A DNA stretch of 64,000 nt from Chelydra serpentina (GCA_037349315.1 JBAIAC010000057.1:15159501-15223500), one strand, 5' to 3'; shown: positions 20,423-32,275, counted from the stretch's first letter. Program-made: numbers and translations. The notes: generated from the sequence alone by a model not told the origin.

Positions 20423-20430
20423 GAAGGAAG
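20423..20430. repeat. Target-site duplication, left
   Basis: GAAGGAAG, identical to 20555-20562. Confidence 0.9.
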
Positions 20431-20554
20431 TAGGGTGACCAGACAGCAAGTGTGAAAAATTGGGACAGACGGTGGGGGGTAATAGGCGCCTATATACGAC
20501 AAAGCCCCAAATATCGGGACTGTCCCTATAAAATCGGGACATCTGGTCACCCTA
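20431..20554. mobile_element. 124-bp hAT-type miniature element, copy 1
   Basis: The ends are TAGGGTGACCAGA and TCTGGTCACCCTA, perfect 13-bp inverted repeats. They are flanked by an exact 8-bp duplication, GAAGGAAG, at 20423-20430 and 20555-20562, which fits hAT-type insertion. The interior holds GGGACTGTCCCTATAAAA. Two more copies lie at 50212 and 61287. It is too short to code. Confidence 0.93.
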
Positions 20555-20562
20555 GAAGGAAG
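20555..20562. repeat. Target-site duplication, right
   Basis: GAAGGAAG, identical to 20423-20430. Confidence 0.9.
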
Positions 20563-20955
20563 TGCCTATGCCATCGTGGGTACAGGAGGGAAGGTATGAG
20601 CATGGCTATCTGAATGTTGCACTTCATTCACAGGGGATTGCGAGTCCATCACCTCCACCATGCCTGGTAAGCAGAGGTTCTACTCTTGTCTCCCTGCCTT
20701 TCAGGCTGGTCCATACACAGCTGCCAAGACCTTCTTCACTCCTCCTACTTTGAGCAGAACTCCTCCTTTCCTGAATTGTCTCCTTTTTGATGGTCAGCCT
20801 AAGGCCAGAGCTTATGTGGGATTTGACTGGATTTTAAACCTTTGTGCATAGCTCAATCACCTCTCCTGCTTCTTCAGCAGATTCAAAGCAGTTGTCCTCA
20901 CTTGCTTTATTATCTGGCTTCAGGCAGCCACCACCACCTGCTCTGACTATGAGGA

Positions 20956-21362
20956 CTGAGAATCATAGAATCTCAGGGTTGGAAGAGACGTCAGGAGGTC
21001 ATCTAGTCCCACCCCCTGCTCAAAGCATGACCAACCCCAACTAAATCATCCCAGCCAGGGCTTTGTCAAGCCTGGCCTTAAACTTCTAAGGAAGGCGATT
21101 CCACCACCTCCTTAAGGAACCCATTCCAGTGCTTCACCACCCTACTAGTGAAAATAGTTTTTCCTAATATCCAACCTAGATCTCCCCCACTGCAACTTGA
21201 GACCATTGCTTCTTGTTCTGTCATCTGCCATCACCGAGAACAGCCGAGCTCCATCCTCCTTGGAACCCCCTTCAGGTAGTTGAGGGCTGCTATCAAATCC
21301 CTCCCTCGCTCTTCTCTTCCGCAGACTAAACAAGCCCAGTTCCCTCAGACTCTCCTGAGGGG
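20956..21362 (-). mobile_element. CR1 LINE 3' end with broken ORF2 C-terminus
   Basis: It starts with the CR1 tail in reverse (AATCATAGAATCTCAGGG) and reads back into the ORF2 C-terminus. The minus-strand translation contains [20 protein letters not shown] and RSRLDIRKNYF, as in the better copy at 43799-45166. A frame break separates that part from the stop. Truncated at about 21362. Confidence 0.93.
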
Positions 21363-21890
21363 AAAATGCCTGAGGGAAAAAGAGTTTGGAGAGAAGAGAG
21401 CAGGACAGCACTTCAAGCCGGGAATGCAAAGCTGGGATGTGAGCACTAGAATATAAGGAGCTGCGCACAATCACATCAGTGCTTTGGAGTATGGGTGTGA
21501 GTGTCCAATTGTGTGAGGAAACTCATTTTGGAGAGCTATTATTGAGGCAAATCACTGCAGTGAGATTCAGATAGAGACAGTGTGAAAAACTGACAGTGCC
21601 CTAAGGAATAACAGTGGCAATTCCAGCAGCTGGCAGAAAAACGTGAGCCGAATGCTGACTGCCGATGCCTCAGAGCATCACCCCATGGTGAGCTGGGCTC
21701 AGGGGGCAGATATGCCATGGCTCTGCCACAGCGTATAGTGTTGTACAATTTGCCAGGAGTATCACTAGGGAGATGCGGTTGCCTTTTCTTCAAGCCACTG
21801 CCAGGGCCTGGATACCAGACCCGATGGATCCCCAGCTTCAGAGAGAGGAGCAATGAGCTGGTGATTAAGGTGCTAGCTCAGACCTTAAAG
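21363..21890. other. No gene seen
   Basis: Small frames only (up to 104 codons, no domain). No repeat recognised. Confidence 0.45.
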
Positions 21891-22045
21891 AGCTGCGTTC
21901 AGTTTCTGGGTCTGCCACATACTCCTGCATCCCCTTGGGCAAGACACTTAGGATCAGATGGTCAACGCTATTTGGTGCCTACCTCCCACTAGGATCAATG
22001 GACTTTAGGTTCCGTAAATACCTTTGAGGATATGGGCCTTAGCGC
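21891..22045 (+). repeat. MIR-like core joined to the fold-back GGTGCCTA repeat
   Basis: GTTCAGTTTCTGGGTCTGCC and CCCTTGGGCAAGACACTTAG are MIR-core-like. They run into GGTGCCTACCTCCCACTAGG, TACCTTTGAGGATATGGGCC, the module seen at 3668 and 50440. Confidence 0.5.
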
Positions 22046-23464
22046 TTAGTGGAGATAAGAGCATTTCTCTGTCTCTCACTGGGTTGTGAGCCTACATACA
22101 CTCAAGGTTGTGAGACACTCTGATACTTTGGTGTGGGGACTGTATAAGCACAAGACAGATGGTCCAATCCAGTCTGGCCCATTCCTATCCTCTTATAGGA
22201 CCTTGTCTGCACACAGAAGTTGCACTGATTTAACAAAATGGGTGCCCACTCGCACACTTACATTGGTGTCAAACTACTTAGCTCAGTGTAGCTTGCACCT
22301 GTAGATTCACCAATGCAAGCTATACTGATATAAGCCAGGTTTAAGTTGAACTGAGTGTCCACACAAGGATTTCCTCCTGGTCTAACTAAATTGGTTCAAA
22401 ACCCCACATTGTGTTAAACAATTTCAAGTGAGTGTGTGGACTGGACCTCAGCATGCAAACACAATAAGAAGCTGACTCTTTTTTACTGGACTTGCCCACT
22501 CAATGCCACAGACCAACTTGAAGAACCAGATAGTCTCCTTTGTGGATAGAAACTAGGCTGGGTAGATCTGATCTATATCTGATGTGCACAATCACTGAGC
22601 GCTTGTTTACATACATTCAGCAGCCGGCTAATGGATGGTTTCACATATTGCTGCCTCTGCCCTAGTTGGCAGGATCATATCCAGTTCTGTGCTTCCCCTT
22701 TAAAAACTATAAATCACGCTTCAAAACAAAATCATCTTAAAGGAATTAATTGAGCACACAGGCTGTTGTGCCAGAAATCACACCAACTCTTGGGGCTGAT
22801 AGGTACACAAGGCATGTCAGCCCAACTTCAGCAGAGCAGCAGAGATGCGTTTGTCCCTGTGCAATAGCACCACCTGGTGGAACTGCTGCAAAACCCTAAT
22901 GGTACAAACTGCAGAAGGCCCTGAGATTTACCCAGAGCAGGTAAAGAGCGTAAAGCAGTGTCAGAACTGAATTGAGAGGCAGTTGGTAAAAGCAGAGGCT
23001 GGGGCAGCAGCCCATTAGATGGTGGTGTAGTTATCAGAGAGGAACAGGAAACGGAGAGAAAAGCAACTTGCACAGAGCAAGGGAAGAAAGCAGAATGGAA
23101 CTATGTGCAATGAACAAGAAAAGAGACCTTGGATTACACCAATGCAAGAAAGCGTGGCCTGTGGCCTCCATTGCTTTGTAATTGCAGGGTGAGGAAATAG
23201 CCGACTCAGTGAAATATTGTATTGCTGGTGAATTCAAACAACAAACTGTCTCTATGCACCTAAGAAGGGAAGATCAGGAACAAGCAAACAGCAGAGTCAG
23301 GTACATGGTGATTTTTATAATAGAACAGTAATACTGTGCCCTTCTCTGTTATTAGTTAGCATTTGTACATAGAGACAGATAGGCATAAAACTTCACAGCG
23401 AAAACCAAGAGATGAGTCCAAAGGGTGTAAATCAAAATAACTCCATTGATTTGCATAGCTGTAT
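22046..23464. other. No gene seen
   Basis: About 1.4 kb without a recognised repeat, RNA gene or exon. Frames do not exceed 81 codons. Confidence 0.5.
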
Positions 23465-24700
23465 GTTCATAGTCTCATAAATTATAAAGCCAGAAGAAAC
23501 AATTATGATCATCTAGCTGGACCTCCTGTAAGCCATAGGACTTCCCTGAATTAATTCCTGTTTGAGTAAGAGCAGATCTATTAGAAAAATATCCAGTCTT
23601 GATTTAAAAATTGCCAGTGGTGAAGAATCCATCTGGGTATGTTGTTCCAATAGTTAATTACCCTCGCTATTAAACTATGCCTTATTTTCAGTCTGATTTT
23701 GTCTAGCTTCAGCTTCCAGCCATTAGATCGTGTTATAGCTTTCTCTGTTACACAGAGCCCATTATCATTTTTTTTCTTCCCCAGATAGGTACTTACAGAC
23801 TGATCAAGTCATCCCTTAACCTTCTCTTTGTTAGATTCAAGAAGCTCGATCTGTTTATCACTATAAGGCAGGTTTTCCAGTCCCTTAATCCTTGCTGTGG
23901 CTCTTCTCTGAACCCTCTCAAATTTATCAACCTCCTTCTTGTATTGTGGGCACCAGAACTGGACGCAGCGTTCCAGCAGCGGTTGCACCAGTGCCAAATA
24001 CAGAGGTAAAATAACCTCTCTACTGCTACTCAAGTTTCCCCTGTTTGTACATCCAAGAATCATATTATCCCTTTTGGCTACAGCATCACACTGGGAGCTC
24101 ATGTTCAGCTAATTATCCACCACAACCTTCTAGTCAGTTTTAGAGTCCCTGCTTCCCAGGATAGAGTCCCCCATCCTGTAAGTATGGCCTGCATGTCTTG
24201 TTCCAACATCTATAATTTTATATTTGGTTATAACAACACAGATTGTTTGCTTGTACCCATTTTACAGAGCATTTGGATTGCTTGTTATCAGTGACTAGTC
24301 CTCTGCTCCAATTTTGGGGCCATCTGAAAATGTTATCAGTGATTTAATTTTTTCTTTCCAGTATAGGGACAAGAACTAATCCCTGTCTGACCCCAATAGA
24401 AATACACCCCCTCAATGATGATTCCCTGTTTCCAATTACATTTTAAGAGCTATCAGTTAGCCAGTTTTTAATCCATTCAATGTGTACCATGTTAATTTAA
24501 TATTCTAGTTTTTTTAATCAAAATGCCTTGTGGTACCAAATTAAATGTCTCATAGAAGTCTAAGAATTTTACATCAATGCTATTACCTTTGCCAACCAAA
24601 CTTGTAATCCCACCCCAAAAAGATATCAAGTTAGTATGTTGATTTACACAAGTTGAGGAACAGGCCCATAGGGGCTGATTTTCTGCTGTATTGCACCTCA
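23465..24700 (-). mobile_element. Old CR1 LINE relic with decayed reverse transcriptase
   Basis: The minus strand at 23809-24102 translates to a CR1 ORF2 segment with VILPLYLALVQPLLERCVQF and [17 protein letters not shown]. Further 5', 24492-24701 keeps TNLISFWGGITSLVGKGN and FLDFYETFNLVPQGILI, equivalent to the LDFSKAFD region of the intact copy. The end at 23465 (CATAGTCTCATAAATTATAA) is the 3' UTR. Stops and shifts break the frame throughout, so this is a dead copy, clearly older than 43799-45166. Confidence 0.88.
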
Positions 24701-24726
24701 TGTCTTCATTTTCATCATTTCATCTC

Positions 24727-24906
24727 GGGGAGGAGGGATAGCTCAGGGGTTTGAGCATTGGCCTGCTAAACCCCAGGTTGTGAGTTCAATCCTTGAGGGA
24801 ACCATTTAGGGATCTGGGGCAAAAATCTGTCAGGGGACAGTACTTGGTCCTGGTAAGGGACTGGACTCAATGACCTTTCAAGGTCATTCCAGTTCTAGGA
24901 GATTGG
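24727..24906 (+). mobile_element. tRNA-headed SINE, copy 3 (subfamily B)
   Basis: Box A appears as TAGCTCAGGGG and box B as GAGTTCAATCC. After GGGGCAAAAATC it has the extra block TGTCAGGGGACAGTACTTGG, and the tail reads AATGACCTTTCAAGGTCATT and CCAGTTCTAGGAG. The other subfamily has AACCCTGATATTCTATG there. The same variant is at 56516-56713. Confidence 0.92.
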
Positions 24907-25760
24907 CATATCTCCATTTAAAAAAAATTAATGACAATGGGAGCATAAATGGCCAGTCTGATTGGGTAGGGTTTTATACTCATTTTGCCTGACCTCCCTG
25001 CATTTTAACAGCTGAAGGACAGATTGCCTTGAAAATTCCCTCTAGCACAAGGCCTATGCCACAAAGTGCCCTGTGTGATTTCTTGGTCACTCTTGGGGCT
25101 GGATCTACCTTTGCTCACATTTTTGAATGCTGTGGTACAGCTGGCATTTTGCCTTCACTGGACTTTCTGCGTACACCCCTTATCTCACAGCTGGGTGAGT
25201 TCTCATTACCACTGACTTCTATAGAAAAGCAAACTTGCTGTGTGGCTTGGGAGATTTCATTGTGATTGGTGCGCAAATACCCTTCATGCTTTGCACACAC
25301 TATATAAATACTCTCAAGTCAGAAAGAAGATAAAACGGGAATGCGTTGTTTTTCATGTGTTATCAATTCAGCCATGATCCTGGGCATGTTCAAAAGGCCC
25401 ATCGATAAAATGGCAGGCCAAATGGCATACAAGTCAAACCCACATGACAGAAGGGGGACTCTTGACCAGATTCCTAATTTGAGTGGATGTCTCTCCCTGT
25501 TAGCTTGGACCTTGTAGCCATTGGAGATTAAATGTTTTCAGCTGAACTTCCCTAGGGTCTTGTGAATTTGACCTAAAAATGGCTGCAAAATTCAAATCTG
25601 GAATCAAACTTTCCCAAAATCTGTAGCAATTTGGGTTGGATTCATCTCTGCTTTGGCTGTATTTCCATGATTGTTCCTCAGAAGTAAGTGCCACCTCTTG
25701 CTGGTATTAGCCTTTGTTGACTTTTTCCTTCCTGGACATGTGGGAAGTACTATAGGTAAT
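24907..25760. other. No gene seen
   Basis: No recognised repeat or exon. Frames of 78 codons or less. Confidence 0.5.
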
Positions 25761-25965
25761 AATAATATTTCACCTTTCTCTGGCCTTTCACCTGACGATC
25801 CCAGATCGCTTCACAAACATTAACTCAGCCTCTCAGCACCCCGGGAGCGAGTTCACCGACTGCACGGGTGGCTAAACTGAAGCACAAAGTGGAAATGCTG
25901 CAGTTAAGTGCCTTGCTCCTGGTCACATGGATAATGAGGCAGACCTGGGAATGGAACCTAAGAAT
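25761..25965 (-). repeat. Ancient MIR-like SINE relic
   Basis: TCACAAACATTAACTCAGCC, then a GGCTAAACTGAAGCACAAAG block and TGCCTTGCTCCTGGTCACAT, show the reversed MIR-type core followed by AATGAGGCAGACCTGGGA. Confidence 0.6.
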
Positions 25966-26149
25966 CAGGTTAATTTAAATGGGATTATGCACAGGAGTCG
26001 GGGAGTACAGGGTCAAGAGTCTCCTCTTATTTTCCCCACTCCCACCTTCACTAACAGGGAATGGATTTCCCCCACATCAGTTCTAGCTCCAGATGCACAC
26101 TAGCGTAGTCTGTTTATCTGTTTCTTTTATGGCCCTCATTCCCATCGTT

Positions 26150-26345
26150 CCTGACTCAGCATCTCACAATACTTCATGTATTTATTCTCAACAGCCATGT
26201 GAGCAGGGCAGTGCTATTAGCCCCATTGTACAGATGCGGAACTGAGGCACCAAGAGATCAGGTGACTTGCCCCAGGTCAGACAGGAATTGAGCACAGGTC
26301 TCCCAAGCCCCTGGCTGGTGCTGTAGCCATTAAACCATCCTTCCT
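26150..26345 (-). repeat. Ancient MIR-like SINE relic
   Basis: CATTGTACAGATGCGGAACT, GAGGCACCAAGAGATCAGGT and GACTTGCCCCAGGTCAGACA form the reversed MIR core, one of the best preserved in the window. Confidence 0.75.
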
Positions 26346-27784
26346 CTCTTGGTGTTGGAAACGGAATATTATGTTCATGAACTGTTATTCAAATTTTGCC
26401 ATTGGTCATTTGCTACTTTCCTCTTTAATAGGTTTCAGTCATCCAATCAGGGAGCAGACACAATACCACATGCCTTAAGTGACCAATCACATGTCATGAA
26501 GAACAAATGGTCAAACTGAACAGTCTGCAAAGTGTCCAGAGATTGGCCATGTTTTTCCCAAGCTATTTGGTGAGTATTTGTGAATAACAAACAGATTTGC
26601 AGGAACCAGGGCTGCTCTCTAAATGATCAGTGAACAGAAAACAGGGCTGGATTCACAACAAATGAAAAGAAATGTCACTTGCCTTTGAAAATGTAACTCA
26701 AGTATAACTAACACTAGTGTCTGCCTGAGTCCGCAGGTGGCTGGCAGCTGCCACTAGAGCTGGTAAAGGAGCCAGCCGGCCCCACACCCACCACATCAGA
26801 CCAGGTCCTTGCAGCTCTGGAAGCTGGATGCCCCGTTAGACCTTGTTGGATAAGATCCCTCTTGGTTGGCTCTGTTGCCTGGGCTCCATTCCTTCCCCAT
26901 GACCTTTTGCATGGGTCAGATTGGGAAAAAATGGCAGTGCTAACTCTCCAAACTGCCCACCCACTCATTCCTCAAAACCAAATGTCACTTCAAATAGACT
27001 GTACAGATCTTCAGGTTATGATCATCCCTCTGCTTTCTATGGATCTGATCAGCAGTGACGTGATTAACAATGGTGACGTGTAACAATGGTGACAACAATG
27101 GGCATTTCAGTAACACGCCATTGGAATGAATGGAGCAATACACCCCTCTCAAAGCTACTGACTCAGGCTTTCTGCAGACTCAGGCAAACTGCAGCATTAT
27201 ACATGGGTCATATTTTACAGGTTACCTTTGCAGCCATTTTCCTTTTTTAAAAAAAATAATGAAAGCTGAGTCTCCAGAAAACAACATGACAGCCACCATT
27301 TAAAAAAAGAGAGGTCCTGGTTCATAGACCTAGCATACCTGGGCCCAAATATGATCCGTTTTAGTCACTGTTGGGATGAGGACACCACTGACATCTAATG
27401 TCTGTTGCAGACTCACACACCAGGGAGAAAGGACGTAAATATTAAACCCAGCCCCACTTCTGATGGAGGCTGTGGGAGTCTTTGGTTCCCGTCACCAGAA
27501 CTAGGGCTTGAGAATGAAGAAAGAAATTGCATAGGCCAGGAAGGAACTCCAGGTGGGCAGAGAGCCCTGTTTTCTGGACAGGGCAGTGTTCCTCCCAAAT
27601 GATGATATCCTGCATGAACAGTGGCTTTTCCTCACTGTTTCCCAGGAATCATGGGCATTGAGCAGTGAATGAGCACAAACCCACTTGACGTGGACAGTGA
27701 AACTTGACCGTGACAAACACCAAAATCTGACCCTCTCTGTGTGGGCATTATGCTTTATGAGGTGATTTAATAATGCATTGGACA
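26346..27784. other. No gene seen
   Basis: About 1.4 kb of unassigned sequence. Frames up to 94 codons, none with a domain. Confidence 0.5.
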
Positions 27785-28060
27785 AGCCACCTGGAGGGAG
27801 TCTAGTAGTTAGTGCGTGAGGCTGGGACTCTGACCTATTTCTATTTCTGACGCTGCCACTGACTTGATATGTGGGCTTGGGCCAGTCACTTAACTGCTTT
27901 GTGCCTCCGTTTCCCCATTGGTAAAGTGGGGATAGTAATCCTCAACTGCTTCCCATGGTGTCTAGGTGTATGATTAATCAGATTTAACTAATGTCTGACA
28001 GTGCTGTGAATGCCAGAGCTCTAACAGTGCAGAGAACAGTTATTATTATAAATGACCATG
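27785..28060 (+). repeat. MIR-like SINE
   Basis: GGGCTTGGGCCAGTCACTTA, ACTGCTTTGTGCCTCCGTTT and CCCCATTGGTAAAGTGGGGA are the canonical MIR order in sense orientation. A decayed tail follows, ending at TTATTATTATAAA. Confidence 0.82.
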
Positions 28061-28279
28061 GCAGTTATTCTTTGAGTAGTTTGTTCCTAGCAGCATTGCC
28101 AGGCCATTCCCTGCATTGGCCAGTCTCCTGCTTGTAGTAACTACAGGCCCACAGAGATGCTGCTCCCTAAATTCAGAGCCCCAGCAGTACTAGCAGTTGG
28201 GGTAATGAGCACCAGATGGAGGTGGACGTGGCAGATGCAGGCTGTAAAAACAATGGCATCTACCTATACTGAATTATGC

Positions 28280-28800
28280 TTCTGGATCAGGTCCACAAGC
28301 AGAGCAGTTGGACCACGTCATTATGCAGCTCTTGGATAACCAGCAGTGGGTCCAGAACTTCTTCATGAGGAAGGCTACCTTCCTGGAGCTGTGTGAGGCG
28401 CTTGCCCTGCTCCTTTAGCTCCAGGAAGACATGCGGGTGAGGTAGGCCACAGCAGTTCAGAAGCGGGCTGCTATAGCCAGCTGGAAGGTGGCTAGCCCAG
28501 ATTGCTACAGCTCGGTGGCTAATCTGTCTGGCGTTGGCAAGTCAGCTGCTGGCGCTGTGGAGGTTTGCAAGGCAGTTATTGCTGTGTTCTGCCCATTGAT
28601 GGTGGCCATTGGTGATGTCCCTGGGATAATTGTGGGCTTTGAGTGAATGGCTTCCCAAACTGCAGTGGGGCCATCGTCTTCAATGGCACACATATGCTCA
28701 TAATCGGTCCCCCACATCCCTGAGGGTGCATTGGAAAAGATACTACTTGATCGTTGGTCATGGGAGGCTCATGCACACCAATGCGGGCTGCTTAGCACGA
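28280..28800 (+). pseudogene. HARBI1-like (Harbinger) transposase pseudogene fragment
   Basis: From about 28318 the reading gives MQLLDNQQWVQNFFMRKATF and LELCEALALLL. After stops it continues with ASWKVASPDCYSSVANLSGV and GKSAAGAVEVCKAVIAVF. This is the order of the helix-turn-helix-bearing N-terminal half of HARBI1-like proteins, whose conserved features are a WKLATPDxYRSVxxxFGVG-like stretch and the helix after it. A later WSWEAHAHQCGL segment near 28760 may be the relic of the catalytic-domain W-G-AHD region. At least three stop codons and frame changes make it non-functional. HARBI1-type proteins derive from PIF/Harbinger DNA transposases; whether this piece came from a transposon or a retrocopy cannot be told. 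No inverted ends were found. Confidence 0.75.
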
Positions 28801-29545
28801 TGATCAGCAGACAGCTGGAAATGCCAGCCCCAGTCCTGGAGAATCTGACCCTGTATGTGCAGCATAATCCCGGTGAGGTTCTGTTGGTGCTGGGCTGCCT
28901 CGCACAGCCTCCTCCATTCCTGGCAGCTGCACTAACACCTGGGGAGAGAGAGAAGTCCTCTTCCTTTATGCCTGGTAATGATGGTAATCCCCTCGCTGCC
29001 ACGGAAGCACCTCCTCACAGTGTACATGCACAAGTCATTCCGGGGCGTCAGGAGCGTGAGAGGGCACAAAGTGATCATTGCCATTTGCCCTTCTCTTGTA
29101 GTCTCCAGCTGAGGATCTCCAAGAGCTTTGGAAACATTAATGAGTCACGCCTCATAAACCTCCTCTTGTAACACGTGGGAAACTGAGGCACAGAGAAGCG
29201 CTGGAACAGAGCTGCCCATAGAACACTGCGACTGCTTTGGCCACAGAGGCAGCGTACTTATGCCGACATGCCCGTCTTTACTACAACCTTGCTTCTCCCA
29301 CCCTCATTGATCTGCTTATCCAGCAGTTGTGTCAGAATCCTAGACTGTCTTTGTAACTGAGTTACTTAGATGATCCCCATAACCATAGCAACTGAGCATC
29401 TCACAAGCTCTCATGTATTTAGCCTCGCTGCCCTGTGCAGTGGGGCAGTGCAGTCACCCCCATTGTACAGCTGTAGGTGACTGGCTGTGGTGGACTAGGG
29501 AATCGAACTGAGCATTCCTGGGTAAATGTCCAAACCTTCTCTGAG
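28801..29545. other. No gene seen
   Basis: A 146-codon frame (28731-29171) overlaps the end of the Harbinger-like relic. Its later part has no recognised domain. Confidence 0.45.
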
Positions 29546-29549
29546 TGTT

Positions 29550-29650
29550 TGGCTGTGGGGACTGGACTTATAACCTGCACAACTCCCAGCACAATGGGGC
29601 CTGGATCCCTGGAGTGCAGTAGCACTAGTAGCATTGTAAATGTTTTACAA
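29550..29650 (+). repeat. Old SINE 3' module
   Basis: TCCCAGCACAATGGGGCCTG and GTGCAGTAGCACTAGTAGCA belong to the dispersed CCTAGCACAATGGGG module. Confidence 0.45.
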
Positions 29651-30489
29651 TGGAGTTCTAATCCCAGCCTGTCACTCTCCCCCCTCGGCAGACAGCACCT
29701 CCCCCAAACAGAGGGGTGTTATTTCTGGATTCAGAGGGAGAAGGAAAGCCCAGACCCCAGCAAAGAAGAAGACAGCAAGCCAAGCAGCTTGTTCGGCTAC
29801 GCCCCATATGATCTATGGGCATGCTGGCGGCTCTCAGACATTCCCCTGTAGCCCCAGGTGTAACAGCCTGAAAGAATCTCTGTCCTCGCCTCCCCCCACT
29901 GTAGTGACCTAGAAATAAGTTTGTTTACTTGCCATGTTTAATTCTCGCTTCCCTTGAGTTTCCTGGTTGTTCAGACTGTTCCTTGTTTATCTTTCCAGAC
30001 AATCTCCATTGCCTTTGTTTGGCTTCCAGAAAATCAGTGTTAGAGCTGGGCAGGAGGAAGAGATAAGCCAATGGCTTCCTCTCTCCGAGATCATTAGCCT
30101 GGCGAGTCGAGAGAAGGCAAACAACAGTGCAAGAGTTCATGCACTTGCCACTGGGCTGCAGTCTGACACCATCTTGCTTTTTCTCATGGGGGCCACCGAA
30201 CATGCTCTGTGCCTCTATGACGTTCTGTCCTGAGCTAAATCTGGCATGTTACAAGGTAGGATGCCAGTGAGGGACAGGTGTCAGACACTGTACGGCCATT
30301 GTGTTTTAGGTCTTCCGGAGCGGGAGTGGAGTTCCATCTCGCTTTCATTGGGTCAAAGTTGAAGCTAATTCTCGCAGGAAGTCAGTAGGCATTTGGTGCA
30401 GATGTCCATGCCATCTCAGAGAGCGTTGGGTGATCGTCTGAGAGAGCGGGACTCGTTAAGTTGTAACTAGAAAACGGATCTCTTCATTT
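29651..30489. other. No gene seen
   Basis: Frames up to 92 codons without domains. No recognised repeat. Confidence 0.5.
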
Positions 30490-31345
30490 GACTTGAATTT
30501 CTGCCATTTGATTTGCTCATTCAGAGATGCTTCATCTGACTTGATAGTGAGGGGCCATGCGTCAGTCTCACAGGGCAGAATGCTGAGCACCGAAGCATTC
30601 GATAACCTTGGCTTCATCTCTCTATGCATCAGGATGTTCAATTTGCAAAAGATGTCCTTAATCGGGAGCCCCATTACTGGCAATGCTTTTGCAGTGCGGC
30701 CTTCAAGTTGTCTCTCATTGCCACTCACGTATCAACAACAGAGTCAAGGTGGGTGAAATTACTGACAATCTCAGCTGGGTGGTCGCCCACTAATGGGCTA
30801 GAACCAATGGCATATTCATGTTCAACCAGAAGAATTTTGGTTTTACCCCAGTTAATTTTCAGGGTGACTTTTGCCACTGAGCTTCCCAGTGCTTTAAGAA
30901 CCACGACTAGCTCGTCCATTGCTTCCACAACTAGTGCTATGTCATTAGCAAAGTCCATGTTGGTGAGGTTCTTATTATCAAGGCACATGTGTAAAATGCA
31001 TTTAATCCGTGTCTGATCTAGCACGTAGTCGAGGGTGGCACTGAAGAGTCCTGGGGCAGCAACACGTCCTTGTTGAACGCCCGACTTGATTCAGAAGACG
31101 GCGGTTCTTTTCCCATTTACAAGAATGCAGTTTGAGGAGTCATCATACAGGAGCCAGACCATCCTACAGGGAGGCTGGTGAGTTTCAAGATCAGCGACAT
31201 GCAGCCTTGATGTCCACAAATCCAATGGGAACAAGCCGCTTGAATTCTTGTGCCTTCTCAATACACGGGCACACTGTGAGGATTTGCTCCATCGTGGAAT
31301 GGCCAGGATTGAGGCTGGTTTGTTGTGGTCTTCTTACTCCTTAAG
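30490..31345 (-). pseudogene. Decayed LINE reverse transcriptase (not CR1-like in sequence)
   Basis: On the minus strand, the order of FVDIKAACR near 31210, SGVQQGRVAAPGLFSATLDY near 31060 and NMDFANDIALVVEAMDELVV near 30930 follows the reverse-transcriptase palm (FVDxxxAFD, GVxQGxxLSPxLF and F/YADD). It continues with LKINWGKTKILLVEHEY, then KLNILMHREMKPRLSNASVL and SILPCETDAWPL, a thumb/connection-like C-terminus. The catalytic FADD is changed to FAND, and stops and shifts separate the parts. It differs from the CR1 copies here and resembles the KTKVQ-type reverse transcriptases of other non-LTR clades. Confidence 0.7.
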
Positions 31346-31744
31346 ATATTAGCAGCTTGGGCCAACAAGACAGAAGCAAAAACTTTCCCCAGGTCAGGTG
31401 AGTGTTAAAAGCTGCATTCTGGGCCTCTTCCTCCTGTCACACTGGTGTAAATCAGGAATGGCTCTCATGACGTCAGTGTAGTTACATTGATGTAAAACTG
31501 TTATAAGTGAGAGCAGAATCAGGCTCGTTGTCTATTAAAAACACAGCTGGTCAGGATGTAAAATTCCTTTGTGAATATTGCAGTGAATGTGAGTGTGGTT
31601 TCCAGGGTCGGAGGTTCCGTTATCCACAAATGTTTGTGCAGTCACTGAATATGCTGAAAAACAATCACAAATCAGAAACTGTCACAAATGGTTATTCATC
31701 CAAAAATTCAGATCCCAGCTAGTTATTTGCTCAGCATTGGAACA
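31346..31744. other. No gene seen
   Basis: No recognised repeat or exon. Confidence 0.45.
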
Positions 31745-32275
31745 CAGAAATAGCCAGAGCCAGTCAGATCGGGGTCCACCAGGCCAGTATCCTTTCTCCA
31801 ATAGCTCCCAGTACTGGTGCTTCGGAAGAAAGTTCAAGAAATTGCAAAAAGGCCCGTTACAGCCCGCAGCAGCAGATTTCCCCTATCCCAGGCAGATAAT
31901 GCCTAAAATGGATGGATTTATAGCCTTTCTAGAGAATTGCATCTTATCGAATGTAACTGCAGTGTTCCTGTTCTCCTTTTACATGTCTAAACTTGGTTGG
32001 AATCCTCCTCAGCTCTTGTATCTAGTAGCAGTGAGTTCCATGGGCTAAACAGACATTATGTAAAATAAGATTTTCCGTAGCTCAGTTTTTGAGTTTACTG
32101 CCTTTCACAGTGTCCCCCTGTTCACGTTTTGTGGGCAGGGATAAATATAAGCTCTCTGCCCACCTCTTCTACACCACTGTTTAATTTGTACACATCTATG
32201 ATGTCCCCTCTAAGGCCATCCATCCCCATTTTTTCAATCTCTCCTCAGAGTCTGGCTCTAGTCTAGGACCTTCCT
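31745..32275 (-). mobile_element. Old CR1-type LINE 3' relic
   Basis: It starts with the reversed CR1 end (CAGATCGGGGTCCACCAGGC, AGTATCC) and continues with AGTGAGTTCCATGGGCTAAA, ATCTATGATGTCCCCTCTAA and TTCAATCTCTCCTCAGAG. These correspond to the 3' UTR and ORF2 C-terminal region in antisense. The frame is lost. Confidence 0.75.
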
